A stretch of 64,000 nucleotides of DNA from Anisakis pegreffii (taxonomy: Eukaryota > Nematoda > Chromadorea > Rhabditida > Anisakidae), in assembly GCA_035041965.1 (NCBI GenBank), contig JAPYMA010000456.1, positions 1 to 64,000 on the forward strand, given 5' to 3'. The stretch's first letter is position 1, and every line of letters begins with the position of its first letter. Below the pieces are notes generated by a model that saw nothing but the letters and a program-made list of their open reading frames with translations, ran no database searches and was not told where the DNA came from. A program made the translations under genes and the position numbers. Positions 24,501 through 35,991 of this stretch are shown piece by piece.

Positions 24501-27500
24501 TCATCCATCCAGCTAGTGATCCAATCTATCCATTAATTCATTCATTCGTTTCATCGAGGAAATTTTTCGAGTCATCACCATCATTATCAACGAACCGAAA
24601 TGTGCATCGTTAAAATTCTAATAAACGATCTTCAACGAATGTTTCTTCGAATGTCGATGTGTTGTGTCGGCACGTTACTCAAATGCGCTTTGATGTTTTA
24701 TTGTTTTGCTGATTTTGTTTTAAGAAGAACGAACGGAGGAACGACTTGCTGAACAGAGACAGATAAATGAATATCGTGTGTAGATGAATATGTGTATGTA
24801 TGAATAAAGTAATGGAATAAATGAAGCAGAATAAAGAATATGAGGAATGAATTCGAAGTTTGTTTAGTACTGCTGCTGTTCACAATGAGCATTTGATAGA
24901 AGGCGTTGGAATTTTTGTAGGAGATTATTTAATGGTGATTCGAGTTTGTTTTATGTTGATTCGAATCTATTTTATGCTGATTCGATTTGTGTTGATGTGT
25001 TCCACGTACACCATTTGTTGCCGGAATAATGATGTTTGCTGGAGCCTGCCTACTACCTAGAGATTCAATAAAAAGTACTCATAGGCGTCAGCAATAGTAA
25101 CAGTCAACTATAAAGGTGCTTGCCGGTAATTAAAGTTCAACTAAAGAAGAAGCAATGAACTGAAGTGAAATGAGATCTTCAATTGGCACAATGCTTCCTT
25201 CCATTCTTCTTATACCGTCGAATTATCGTAAACATCCACAACAACAACAAAAACCTTACTGTTGCTAAAATGACGACTCTGAAATCAGTGAAGAAACGAA
25301 GCGGATAAATAACAGATGAGAACTGATCATGAGGAAGTGTGTGAGGAGTTGCATTATTCGGCGAATTCATCACGTTACTGCGCTAATATTCATCAGTAGA
25401 ATCTCAGAAAGAAGGATTTCTCAAGGATAGTTCAAAGTGGACGCAGTTTGATGCATAATTTCATTGAAAAATATTTGTGTGATTTCTAAAGAATAAGCAA
25501 AGATGCAAACGAGATATATTACGTAAATGTTACAGTGATATCAGAGAAGAATCAATAGAATGAACGACTGAATGAATGAATGAATAACGTATCGGTCAAC
25601 TTTTTAAATCATTTTGATCCTTTTATTACTCAATCGAAACTTCAAATCGTTCGTTCGTTTCTCATTTGATGTAACCGACAACGATCCAATGAATGCTTTT
25701 GCTGAAACGAGTGCTGAAGTTCTTTGAAAAAAGCGAGCAGATTCATCGTACCGATTCAATTATATCGTTGAATTCGTTTTGTTATTCAATAAATTCTCAA
25801 AAATTCCATAAGAATGCCATCTATCTATCCAATCGAATACCACAGATGGTTCAGATTATTAGTCGCTTTGTACTTATTCATTCGTTCAATGCCAACCAAC
25901 CAAGCAACCAACCAACTCACTCACTCACATCTGACGAACGAATTAAAATATGATGAGCACAATAAAAGTGATCATCAAATACCATTTATATTTCGAACAC
26001 TACCACTATTATTACTACTATTATTGCTTAAAAACTCATCTGAATTCATTCATCGTTAAAACAAAGAAGTTTCTCCATTGCTTCATTTGATTAAAGAAGT
26101 TCATCTCTTCGATCAAATCGCATTTGCATTCAGCAGTGCTGAGGGAGAGGTGAAATTAACTTTGCAATTCATCCATAAAAAAACAAGTCAACTTGAAAGT
26201 TGATTTGGTAAGAATGGTCATCATATTACTAATACTAATAGTAACAATAATGACAACAATAATAATAGCAATTGCAAAAATTAAACAAATCAAATGTGGT
26301 TACTCACAGCAAGAAGATGCTAAAAATCAAGCTACTAAACTGAGAATGATAATAGAAAAGAGCTGATCAAATTATGAATGACAACAAGTTCAAAGAGACT
26401 AGCGAATTCAAGCGACGTGTATTCTCAAAGGACAAATAAATAAATGAATGAAATAAGTTTTGAAAGATGAAACAAAACGAATTTATTGCCAAGTGGAGAC
26501 TTCACTTTGATTGGCATGAACGGCAATAATGACGAGAAGAAGTGAACAGCGACAATGCAAGCGATGCAAAGTAGACGAGTGAATGCTTGCTTGATAAATA
26601 ATACTGTGGATGTATTATCCACGAAAAAAACTAATAACAAGTGATCAACGGCACAAATCGTCGGATTGTACTCCTTCACATCAATATTTCACGATTTTAA
26701 AATGTTTCTCATTCGCTTCTTGACTTGCTTGCTCCACTACGCAATCGTCCATTATATTTAATTACTTAGGATATACAGAGCATTCGATGTAATATTGCAA
26801 GTGGAATATAGAAAATACTCAATGAATACAATATAATAAACATATACATAGATAGATTCATATAAAATTGTGTAAAGTAATTAAATTGCTATCAGTATCG
26901 TGAGTGTCAGCCACTGGATGAATACAACGAGGCACTGCAACTTTTAGTGGCATAAATTTTGAGAAAACTTCAAATGTGATCAATACCCAGTTAACTAATT
27001 GAATGGATAGTACTGTTATTTGTGATACTGTTATTATTGCTCTGACAAGAAGTTGAAGTTGAAACGCGATTCATCCATCAACAACAAAATATTTATTCAA
27101 TTTCGGTTCACTCAGTTCCTTCGATGCACAGGAACGGTTTTAGAATGAACCGAAGCAGATTCCATTTGTTTCAGCAATGTGAGAGAAGTACAACGGTAGC
27201 AGAAGATACGATAAGACCTTAGTGGTAGTTTGAATAGGTGAATACAAATAGGAATCCTTTCTACCTTTCACAGAGGACAAACACTACATTACGGGTGATC
27301 GCCTGTTTCATTTATTCGTTTCTGGTTTACTTCAGGAATGAGGGTATTCGCCAGATTTCTACCAGGAAGTTAAACTTGTCAATTTTATTTGATGGTCAGT
27401 AGCAGTGTAACAATCAATTGATGATAGCGGATCAATATCGCTGATTATACACTGATTATCAGAGTGACAAATGATCTGTTTGAGAGATCATCTGAATACA

Positions 27501-30500
27501 CATCATAATGACTTCATGGTTCTGGATCTTATTGATTCTGGTTACGGTAATTGTTGATGAATGATTGTAATTATGCATTATTGGGTTTGATAATGAGATT
27601 AAAAACTTTATGAAAGTCAGCAAGTGAACTTATGACGATGTGACTTCGCTGTACTTTAATAATACTCGTGATTTCACTGCACTTTGACTTCGATGCAGTT
27701 TTATAATACTTGCAGCCACTTCGCTGCATTTTGATAATACTTGTGATTCCAGTGATTAACTGATGGGCTGAGTGGAAACTTCATCAATGAAATAATAATA
27801 ATAACGACAGTTTCCGCTAAATGGGGAAAAATACCATATGTAGCAATACTGTCATGATAATCACTGTTTTTGTGCCATTATTGTTTTTGTTATTACTGTT
27901 AGTAGTATGACTGTCACTGGAAGAATTATTTGCAGCTAAAAACTTTATTTTTACTATTGTTGATATCATTGTTGTTATGATTACTATCTGTTCCAGCTGA
28001 AATTTTTGCCGTGATCGTAAAGAAAGCTGAACAAACCTGGCAAACGACGTCCATCTCGTGACGAACAAATCTTCTCTTGCTTGAGTGTCACATGCGTGGT
28101 GTTCTGCTCAGAAGGCCACGAGAAGTTCAAATGAAGCGCAACATCGAATCGACCAGCTTTATTCCCGGCACAACGATATTCGATCATAAATTCTAAAAAT
28201 GCTATTCCCAACCACTGATTTTGAATCGATTTCATTTCAAATTGCTCAAATCATCACTTTTCTACTTTAGAAGATACGATAATTCAGTAAATTCCGATCA
28301 GAACGATCCGGAAAAGCTCTCGTTAACAACTGCAGAAATGAAAATGAATTTGAGCAGTAAATTCGTTGTTATTGATAAACGCTGCAACTGAATAATTTCA
28401 GGTGATTGCATTGATTCAGACTGCTCATGTGAAGTATTTTGAAGGTGATTTTGAGGGTGTTCATTTGGTTTTAAAGGTAATCCATCATCGGTTGAATCAA
28501 GGCATTCCACTGAACTGACATTGAATTCAAACAAGAGAAAGAGCAAAATATTAGACGAGGAAGTGCGCTATGAGAGATTTTAATGGAAAAAAGCAACTAA
28601 CGAAATGTAACATTGAAAGATTAATGTTTTCAGTGTTTGATTAACCAATAAAAATTGTAACATCTGAATGATGAATTGAAACGAAACGAAAAGAAGTGAA
28701 ATAAAATGCTGAAGATTTATTTCGATGAAGAAATTGAAAAACGTTCGATTCGAACGCAAAAAAACAACGTTTCAAGATAAGAAATATAGATAAATGTTTT
28801 CATAAATAAATCACCGCAATAATGATTCGCTCGAAATGATTTTTTGAGAAAAAGTGCCGAAATCAAGACAAAATAAATTGCTCAACGCGCATCGATCAAA
28901 CGTTAAGTGTTTATCAAATTTCGTTTGGTTTTCATTCATACTATCACGCCCTAATCAGTTTTTTCAAATTTGCATTTCAGGGATAGCGAATTCGAACTGT
29001 TTTCGTTGCTCTTGTTCATTGAACCGCTGTTATTGATGAGAAATTCATAAAGTTTACATTTGCTGAAATTATTTGATGTCAGGCGAAATTTCATAAGAGA
29101 AAAGTGTCTTCAGTTGCTGACAATGAGAGGAGTTCAGGGCAAATGCAATGCAATGAAATGAATTGAATCGAGTGCAATATTAGGAATAAGGGCAGTTGAG
29201 GGAAATGAATTGAATATAAGAGAAAATAAAGAAGTGACAAGAGTAATAATGATAAGAGTAATCAGCAAGGATGATAAAATATGGACCCTCAGTGGATGTC
29301 GGTAAATAGCCGCGATGAGGTATCAACACTACCGGCAGAACTGCGTTGTCGCTGGCAATCGCTCGTAATGTATAAGCAATCTGTAATCACATAAACATGC
29401 CACTTAAATCATGGTTAATGAAGTCACGACTTACATTTTAACGATGTGAAATCTAATCGAGGTAGGTTAAAGGTTCTGATTATAGTTTCTGACTCATCTT
29501 CTATCACTTCTAAGCCTAATGAAGTCTAAGTCTATGTTGATGTTTGATTCAGGTAAGCAGCTTGTGAGGAACAATTCAAAAACTGAATGTTCTGAGCGAT
29601 TTAACAGATGAGAATCTGATAAGATTTTATTGTTGATAGCATAAATTTCTTTCAAGTAAGTCCATTCATTTGACTGCTTCGTCGATTATTATGAAAAACG
29701 AATGCACGAGAAAACTCTGCAAGTCGGCTGTCAAATTGGAGCAGTTAGGTTTAAAAATTCTCAAAAAATGGGTTCGTAATAGAAAGAAGAAGATTCATGA
29801 ACGCACTCTTCGATCAAGCACTTTTGTGTTCCATGAGAAGATCACTTGTGAGACGTTTGTATCGACTCGATAAGGAAATTTTGTTGAATATGTATTTATT
29901 ACTCCATTTTCAATATAGTACAGTTCGGCACTTAAACCTGCAATAGATTTCCCACTTAAATTCCGAAGTTATCAGACTGTAAAACTCGGGACCTTATGAT
30001 CACAACTGACCTCAAAGACAATTTTTTTCTAAGAATTGAGATTTGCCGTTATCAAATTTTTAAGTAATCGTGGAAAAACAGCTTTTATAAAGCTAATACG
30101 AAGCGTGAAGCTGTTACATCTCATAATTTGGATGCCCGCTCAAAAAGTTGACTAATGGTGATCTAGTTCGATAAGCGATCACTTTTGGTGCTTCTCGCTT
30201 TTATGATCATTAGAATGGGTCAAACGCACCCAATGTTCGACTCATTTCAGCCTTTGAAATGAACAAGTTTATCATAGCACTTGCTGGTTGAAAATATGGC
30301 CATAAAATCGCTGAAACTAAATACAGTACACACATCAAATCCATTACTTCAAATAATTGCGTAGCTCCATCACATCATCTGAAAATGGAATTCTTTCAAA
30401 GAAATTTAAGTTTACTATATATTTGTTTAACGTCGTTGATCAAAATTATGCATTCTTAACGAGACGCATATGAACATGAAACATGAAAGACCCTAATCAA

Positions 30501-30678
30501 GCTATACGATCTCAAACAAACTCATTCAATCAATCAACCAATCAAGCTTTGAAATCATGCATAATTTTGAAAGCATCCAGTTGATTTAATACTGTTAATA
30601 CTAAACTTCATTAAATATAATACCTGTAAAATCATCATTGTTGCGAATGAAAATAGGAATTACAAAACGAATACAACA
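12781..30678 (-). CDS. lin-18: LIN-18/RYK Wnt receptor pseudokinase
   Basis: Single-pass receptor with a Wnt-binding WIF ectodomain and a catalytically impaired tyrosine-kinase domain. Exons in reading order: 30678-30624 (tentative), 29937-29807, 29380-29287, 28192-28037, 20887-20846 (probable), 16311-16155, 15848-15614, 15552-15292, 14519-14363, 14048-13931, 13679-13493, 13244-13108, 12892-12781 (stop TGA 12781-12783). All junction phases agree. Without the two uncertain exons it encodes about 580 residues, close to RYK/LIN-18 length. Diagnostic stretches include LSAELYYIENG and EYRCAG (WIF), SKDLFPSDYHCLGDNENRP (activation loop) and CCWQLDYRDRPTPQQL (C-lobe). The signal-peptide exon was not identified, so the 5' end is incomplete. 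Confidence 0.9.
13865..13920 (-). repeat. Dispersed hairpin element inside lin-18 intron
   Basis: Read on the minus strand this 56-bp stretch matches 40275-40330 with about six differences. It starts with two tandem (aat)TACCTG units, followed by TGGCCAG...CTGGCCA inverted 7-mers enclosing AACGTT-like repeats. It begins ten bases into the intron after the exon ending at 13931, so it sits immediately next to a functional donor. Confidence 0.6.
14560..14594. repeat. (AAT)n microsatellite
   Basis: About eleven perfect taa units in the lin-18 intron just upstream of the exon starting at 14519. Translated in reverse it gives runs of Y, I or N with no biological meaning. Confidence 0.95.
15614..16311 (-). 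CDS. lin-18: lin-18 transmembrane and juxtamembrane exons
   Basis: 16311-16155 follows TTTCAG and encodes the membrane helix (VIGCVGAVILVIAVLVVVYF) with a basic stop-transfer stretch RSTRK. It ends CC/GTTAGT. 15848-15614 follows TTTCACCAAG and begins ILRISESH, giving RYPILRIS across the junction, comparable with the YPTLRI segment that follows the helix in RYK. The rest is a serine-rich, probably disordered linker ending ALVELYADRNLFQ at CAG/GTTTGT. Confidence 0.82.
20846..20887 (-). CDS. lin-18: Probable 42-nt juxtamembrane exon of lin-18
   Basis: Inside what would otherwise be an 11.7-kb intron, a 42-nt open segment is preceded by AACTTAG and followed by G/GTAAGT. Its phase (1 in, 1 out) is exactly that of the flanking exons. 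It adds about fourteen residues including AASMEDDFVSGFEYG between the last WIF cysteine and the transmembrane helix, where vertebrate RYK also has a linker. Skipping it also keeps the frame, so it could be an alternative exon. A start methionine of a nested gene is a less likely alternative. Confidence 0.5.
24937..24992. repeat. 24-bp tandem repeat
   Basis: Two full and one partial copy of a unit like gattcgagtttgttttatgtt inside the lin-18 intron. The unit is a multiple of three, so the reading frame stays open and gives a repeating FMLIR peptide. I regard this as an artefact of the repeat. Confidence 0.7.
27641..27757. repeat. Degenerate tandem repeat, about three copies
   Basis: Three diverged copies of a 33-44 bp unit, each joining a CTTCG(c/a)TGCA block to an ATAATACTTG block. 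It is intronic in lin-18, near the last WIF exon, with no evident function. Confidence 0.55.
28037..29937 (-). CDS. lin-18: lin-18 exons encoding the WIF domain
   Basis: Three exons build the Wnt-inhibitory-factor domain. 29937-29807 encodes LSAELYYIENG, then VIFSW (the family FTW strand). It starts after TTGCAG and ends AGA/GTGCGT. 29380-29287 encodes IAYTLRA...LIPHRGYLPTSTE and ends G/GTCCAT. 28192-28037 encodes EFMIEYRCAGNK...KICSSRDGRRLP with both conserved WIF cysteines and ends G/GTTTGT. The phases are 1-0, 0-1 and 1-1. The match to RYK (LDAELYYV, FTW, GEVP, CTGK, KMC) is continuous across all three junctions. NFS (in LNFSW) and NTT are candidate N-glycosylation sites. Confidence 0.88.
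30624..30678 (-). CDS. lin-18: Tentative further 5' exon of lin-18
   Basis: A 55-nt segment lies between a strong acceptor (TTTTTTGCCTTTCAG) and a donor CAG/GTATTA. It is open in the frame that leaves one G to complete the GLSAELYY glycine of the next exon. It would encode CCIRFVIPIFIRNNDDFTG, whose IFI...G could correspond to the first WIF strand (LYLSEEE...IG in RYK). The similarity is weak and two residues short. Splice signals and phase are the main support. No signal-peptide exon was found upstream. Confidence 0.35.
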
Positions 30679-30727
30679 CTGAAAGGCAAAAAATTTAAGC
30701 ATTCTCAATCCTTCGCCTGAGAATTTC

Positions 30728-31231
30728 ATGAAAAATTCATCAGATTTGAATTTTATGAATTATAAACGCATCAAAATGCCCACATTTATTTACGCCCAAT
30801 CAACACGTGTAATATTTGTAACATTGAATATGAAACCAAAAAAAAACGGCCGATATGAAGATAATCTTCTCAAAAAAATTTTCACACTTCTGCATAAACG
30901 GCGTTCTAATGCGTTTCTCATCGTCATGTTAAGCAATGTTATCAGTAAATTATTAACACGTATCAACAAAATGTTAAAACTTTATCGGTGTTTATCACAC
31001 ATTAACACTCCAGCTATCGATAAGATGCTCCAATCACGTTCTTATCTTTATTCCTTCGTCGTTCGTTCTTTCAGAAAACTTTTACAAATACAAATTTACA
31101 ACTCGACCAAACATGATGACAAATTTTGCTACAAGATAATACTGATGAAAACACATCAGAAAATCAACAGAAAGAAAATGAATTCGGCTGCAAAATCTTT
31201 TAGACGTAAACGTTTCAGCGCGGAAAAGTAA
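30728..31231 (+). CDS. Unassigned 167-codon open frame
   Basis: One of the longest open frames in the window, ATG to TAA, on the strand opposite lin-18 and upstream of its known exons. The product is very basic (rich in K, R, N, I and L) with almost no glycine or proline, no signal peptide and no family I recognise. A stretch LIVMLSNVISKLLTRI is moderately hydrophobic. Composition follows the AT bias, so it may be a chance frame, although its length is at the edge of what chance gives in 64 kb. Confidence 0.2.
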   Translation: MKNSSDLNFMNYKRIKMPTFIYAQSTRVIFVTLNMKPKKNGRYEDNLLKKIFTLLHKRRSNAFLIVMLSNVISKLLTRINKMLKLYRCLSHINTPAIDKMLQSRSYLYSFVVRSFRKLLQIQIYNSTKHDDKFCYKIILMKTHQKINRKKMNSAAKSFRRKRFSAEK

Positions 31232-34200
31232 ACAGAATTTTATTCCACAACCACAAACGAATACTCATTCGAGCGGTAGAAATGAAAGAAATTTTCCGAA
31301 TATTTCCACTAATTTCGTTCTTCATTTGTAGCAAAACATTTTCTCGATTCGCATTTTTCTCGTTTTTTTAGATGAAATAAACTTTAAGAAATGTTCACGA
31401 AACAAATTTCGTTACATTTGTTGAGGCTTTACATTTTTGGAGTACGCAAAAGACTACTGCTTCAATTCAGTTACGTTTAGTATGAAATATGAATACGAAG
31501 TAGTGCGTTGGAGTGCAAACATTCAACACTCGCTAATACTAACATTCAACATGAAGTAGTTTATTATCGGTTAAGTAAAGAACGACCACTTTACTCAGTC
31601 CATACACGCTACTAAACATTCCGCTATTTTCTTGATCCCATCAATCAGGGTAGAGTCTTGAATTTGAGCCTATACGAGTCGAACGACGATGTGTAACTAT
31701 ACAAGAGTGATGACACTTGGTGACGGATTTGACTCGTGAAAAGGCTCAAAACCTGAAATATGAGCTAATCCAATCGTGTTGATCTACGAGTCAAAGAGCA
31801 CACTACTTGCTGATGAGTGGTGCTTCCAGGTGAATATAAATTACACGGTAAACTCCCAAAAGTGTCATTTGACGGTTTCGTTATTGACTGAAACCGTATA
31901 CGAATGTATACATGTGAAGGCTCGTTCAGGCATGAAATTTTCATTGGATGCAAGTGCATATTTCTTGAAATATTTGCTAAACATTAAACATTAGTATTCA
32001 ATACTAAATAAATGATGAGCTAAGTTTGTTTTAATGACACCGAGTAATAAAGTATCAATTGAGATGTTGTACGACAAAAACTCTTCGATAAAATATTCTC
32101 ATGACAAGACGCAAAAAGTTTGAAACTAAGACAGCGAGAATGAAGAGTTGTGGTTGATAGCCTTCTTCGACGCATGCTTTACGATTGCAAAATTCAACGA
32201 ATTCAACTGCATCAACACTGAATCTAGCGAAAAGAGTTTTATTAACTCAATATAAGATGGCAAATGCAATTAATGTGAGATGATGCAGAAAGTCAATTGA
32301 ATCAAATCTTATTTTATTCAATTGTACATAATATTACTGCCAAGTCCGCAGTCAAAAATTGTACGCAAACCGTGATTGAACGTAACAGTGCACTAAATTT
32401 AGATTCCTTAAGACTCTTTTAAACTGCATAAACTTAAAGTCAGATTCTGCTCGAAATTGCAGAAACACGATGTTCCGAAAAGAAAATAAGATATTCTAAT
32501 GGTTGTGATCCAAAGAGAACTCATACAGCGGATGGAATTGCACAATTGCATGAGTTGAAGTTTGTTTATTTTTCGTTTTTGTTCAACTTTTCGAGATTAT
32601 ATTCCACCATTCGAAGAAATAATGATGAGGTTCAGTTTTTTGCGAAGTCAACGATTCGAATGATTTCAGTGAGATTGAATTCTTCTGATAGATTCGTGGA
32701 TGGATATAAATTTTCTTAGAGGCGCTTTGAATGGGAAATTCAAATTGAATTCGTTTTTGATCTGATTACGATCTACTGCTCAGTTCTCAGTTGCAAAAGC
32801 GTCCGTCTCGCACCATCGAAATTTGCCATGCAGCGAATGGAATGTGTTTCGAGAGAATTTCATTGATCCAAGCCATCTGAAAGTTTACAAGTGACCTCTC
32901 TGATAATAAATAGATGGAATGAAATCAAGACGTCAGAAGCTCTAGACGTCTTGTGAAATCCATTCGAAGGTACTCATATAAACGAGAAATAATCTTTCCC
33001 AACAACAAACAACTTCCTGAACCTATCGGAGAACTTCTACCTTTATATTTAAACAGCTTTCAGATCAAATGTGACACATTAAATGTGAGCGATCGAATTG
33101 CAATGTGTTTGGAAAATCAAGCGATTTAATCGTGAAATCAAGCGCTTTCGGAACATTTCATTTCATATGTTGGTTCAAATTTCTAGAAGATTTACAAAGA
33201 GACATTCCTCGCGAACAGAGTAATTGTTGAAGCGAAGTGACTATTAATGCGGGTAACGCAATCGAAAGTGCGTTTATCACCTCTTAACACTATCATTTAA
33301 TCAGTTATCACTATAAATAACACTATTACTGCCGTGATTAAGTGATTAAATCATAAAATAAGATAATAATGTTATCATTACGAACTCGACGTAACCTCAT
33401 GACAACCAACACAAACAAGCACCGCAGCAATCACAGCTATCATCACATCTTAGGCGATAACTTTCAACACTTCTCCACATGGTGTTGTTTGTTTTATGCT
33501 CGCAAATGCAAAGACACACAAAATGCAAATGTTACATTATGAATAGTGTTTTATGTTCACAGTCATTCGTTAGCTGAGCAATTGAGTGAATAAATGAATC
33601 ATCAACGTTTAATACATTTTCAATAATCCACGAAAATATTCATCAAATACCGAACATTTGACAACATGAAAAGAATTTGTTGCGGTTATGGATTAGTCGA
33701 CGATATCTTCAAAGCGCTCGTTTCACGGCGTCTCAATGCCGCGATTTCGAATAGGCAATTAATTTGGTGAAAAAAAACGAATGCACCGTAATGCAGACTG
33801 CTCCAGCGAAATGTCATACGATCATGAATGAGAAAGTAGGCTCACTACAATAAGCTTAATCAGTGTACGAAGAGTGTTCCCATATCGCAGTGTCGTAAAA
33901 CAATCCAAACAGGATGAGATTCCAAAAATCACTCAATATCGTGGCCAGCTGACAGTGAGTACTTTCAATAGTTTTAGTTGATAATGAGGATCATGGCTTG
34001 GAATATCTCGTTGAATATCTTCACTTCTTTAAACGTCATACGAATTGTTGAGAATATGAACGATGATTTAAAATTCTCTTATATGTAAGTGAGTACAGAT
34101 GGTTAGTGATTCAACAAGATTGGTTTTAAAGAATCTCAAAAGGCAACGAACAGCAAACATTTCGAGACACGAATTCAATTATGTGACATACAATTCATAG

Positions 34201-34509
34201 ATTCAGTCTAACTTAATTGGGATTCAGAGACTACGCCGCAAATTGGATGCACTCAGAAGTGGAAATACAATTTCGATGTGACGCGATGAATTTTTGAATT
34301 GTGAACGAGTTTTTTTCATCGGAATCTTATCCTATGTCTAATCTTATCATATTCTTCATTGTTGGTAGAACTTTTCGCTGCGTACGAGTGAAGTCAGATG
34401 CACTCTACAGACAGCGATTGAAAGAATTCGACGGAAATTATTTCGAATCATAAATTTGTCCAAAAGTTCTTTCCCAACGAACATTCAGCGAGAATTCAGT
34501 TTATACACC

Positions 34510-34512
<3 letters not shown>

Positions 34513-34599
<87 letters not shown>
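34513..34599. repeat. (AT)43 dinucleotide repeat
   Basis: An uninterrupted 87-bp AT run. It is a self-complementary tract likely to extrude as a hairpin and to vary in length. Confidence 0.97.
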
Positions 34600-34600
<1 letters not shown>

Positions 34601-35867
34601 CAGATCTAACAACTTCTTTTAAAACAAATGGTAACCGTTGTTGAGTAAACGACTAACAAAGCCAACTAATGGAAGCAATTTTGGAAGTCGAGCATCAAGC
34701 AGTTAACAATTAATCACCAAAAATCCGTCACCATACCAACCACTCACTCAATCAGCTTTCATCTTCCGCTCAAATTATGTGTCTAAAACAATACTGCCGA
34801 ACAGAACCACGCCATCTAACGCTTCCAAAAATATCAATTTCAATCGCTGAATTCAACGCTTCTGTAAATTGATAACAGCATACATCCCTAGAGTATGGCT
34901 CGAATGATTCGCAGACATGACTGATACCTTGAAATCAGTTGAAATTCATTCATTTAGTTTGGGTCAAGTATTGAAACTGTTACTCGAATTGATTTCTCGT
35001 ATATCAGTGTTAGTCAATATCGCGCGCATAAAATCGGATCGTTTGAAATTTCGAAACGTTGGTGGAGCTAGTGAGAAGCGAATAAATTTCTGAAGTATAC
35101 CTAGAATCAGAGATTGAATTTTCAGTCAAATCAAATTTACATTGCACTGACCAACTGCAATCGAATTGAATGCTTTTTTCAATTATGTAAATTCACATTG
35201 AAGCAATCATCAAATGAGTCTAACGTAAATAATCACCTTCGCAGTGTGCGCTCTGCTCTGCTGTTATACTATTTTATTGATCCTTTCAATGGACAAAAAG
35301 TGATTTCGATTTTTGACTACGCATTCATAATCAAGTTGCTGAAAGTTTTAAGATGAACGGCACATTTTCAAAATATGCTGGCATAACCAGTCACTGGCTT
35401 GCTTCATTGAGGTAAAGTTTGATTCGGCGCTGAAAACTGAATGACAATGGGAAAGTGACATTCCAAAGGAAACATTCAAAATTTGTTTACTTGTTCGAAG
35501 ACGCTTTTTGAAAATCAAAAATGCGGCGGCACCTTTTAATGCTACTTTTGCAAGGACAAAAGGAAAAGTAAAACAAAGTTGAATGGAAAATGAGATTTGA
35601 TTTCATTTCATTTCCCTCCAATATTAACTGGTTCAACTACTTCCTCGTACAGAAACATGCAAATGATCGATGGAGCTTTCAAAGCAAGCAAAATCTGATC
35701 TGTGATAAAATATGGAATGATAAAAGTAGCGTAAGTAAACTAAGATCGAAGTAGGCAGTCCATATGTGAATTCTTATATATGAGGAGTGATAAGATTAAC
35801 AACAACTACTACAATAATAACAGTAATAATGATGATAGTGATAATAATGATCATAATAATACTAACA

Positions 35868-35991
<124 letters not shown>

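Larger units (their letters stand above)
16312..28036. other. Large lin-18 intronic region
   Basis: About 11.7 kb separates the transmembrane exon from the last WIF exon, split at 20846-20887 by the probable microexon. Apart from that exon and short repeats (24937-24992 and 27641-27757) I see no gene, nested gene or RNA in it. Scattered open frames under about 95 codons are within chance expectation. Confidence 0.6.

Noticed and set aside
28298..28546. Minus-strand frame between WIF exons as an additional lin-18 exon
   Set aside because: The exons at 29287 and 28192 already join in phase with continuous WIF similarity, leaving no room for extra sequence, and the frame has no good splice sites.
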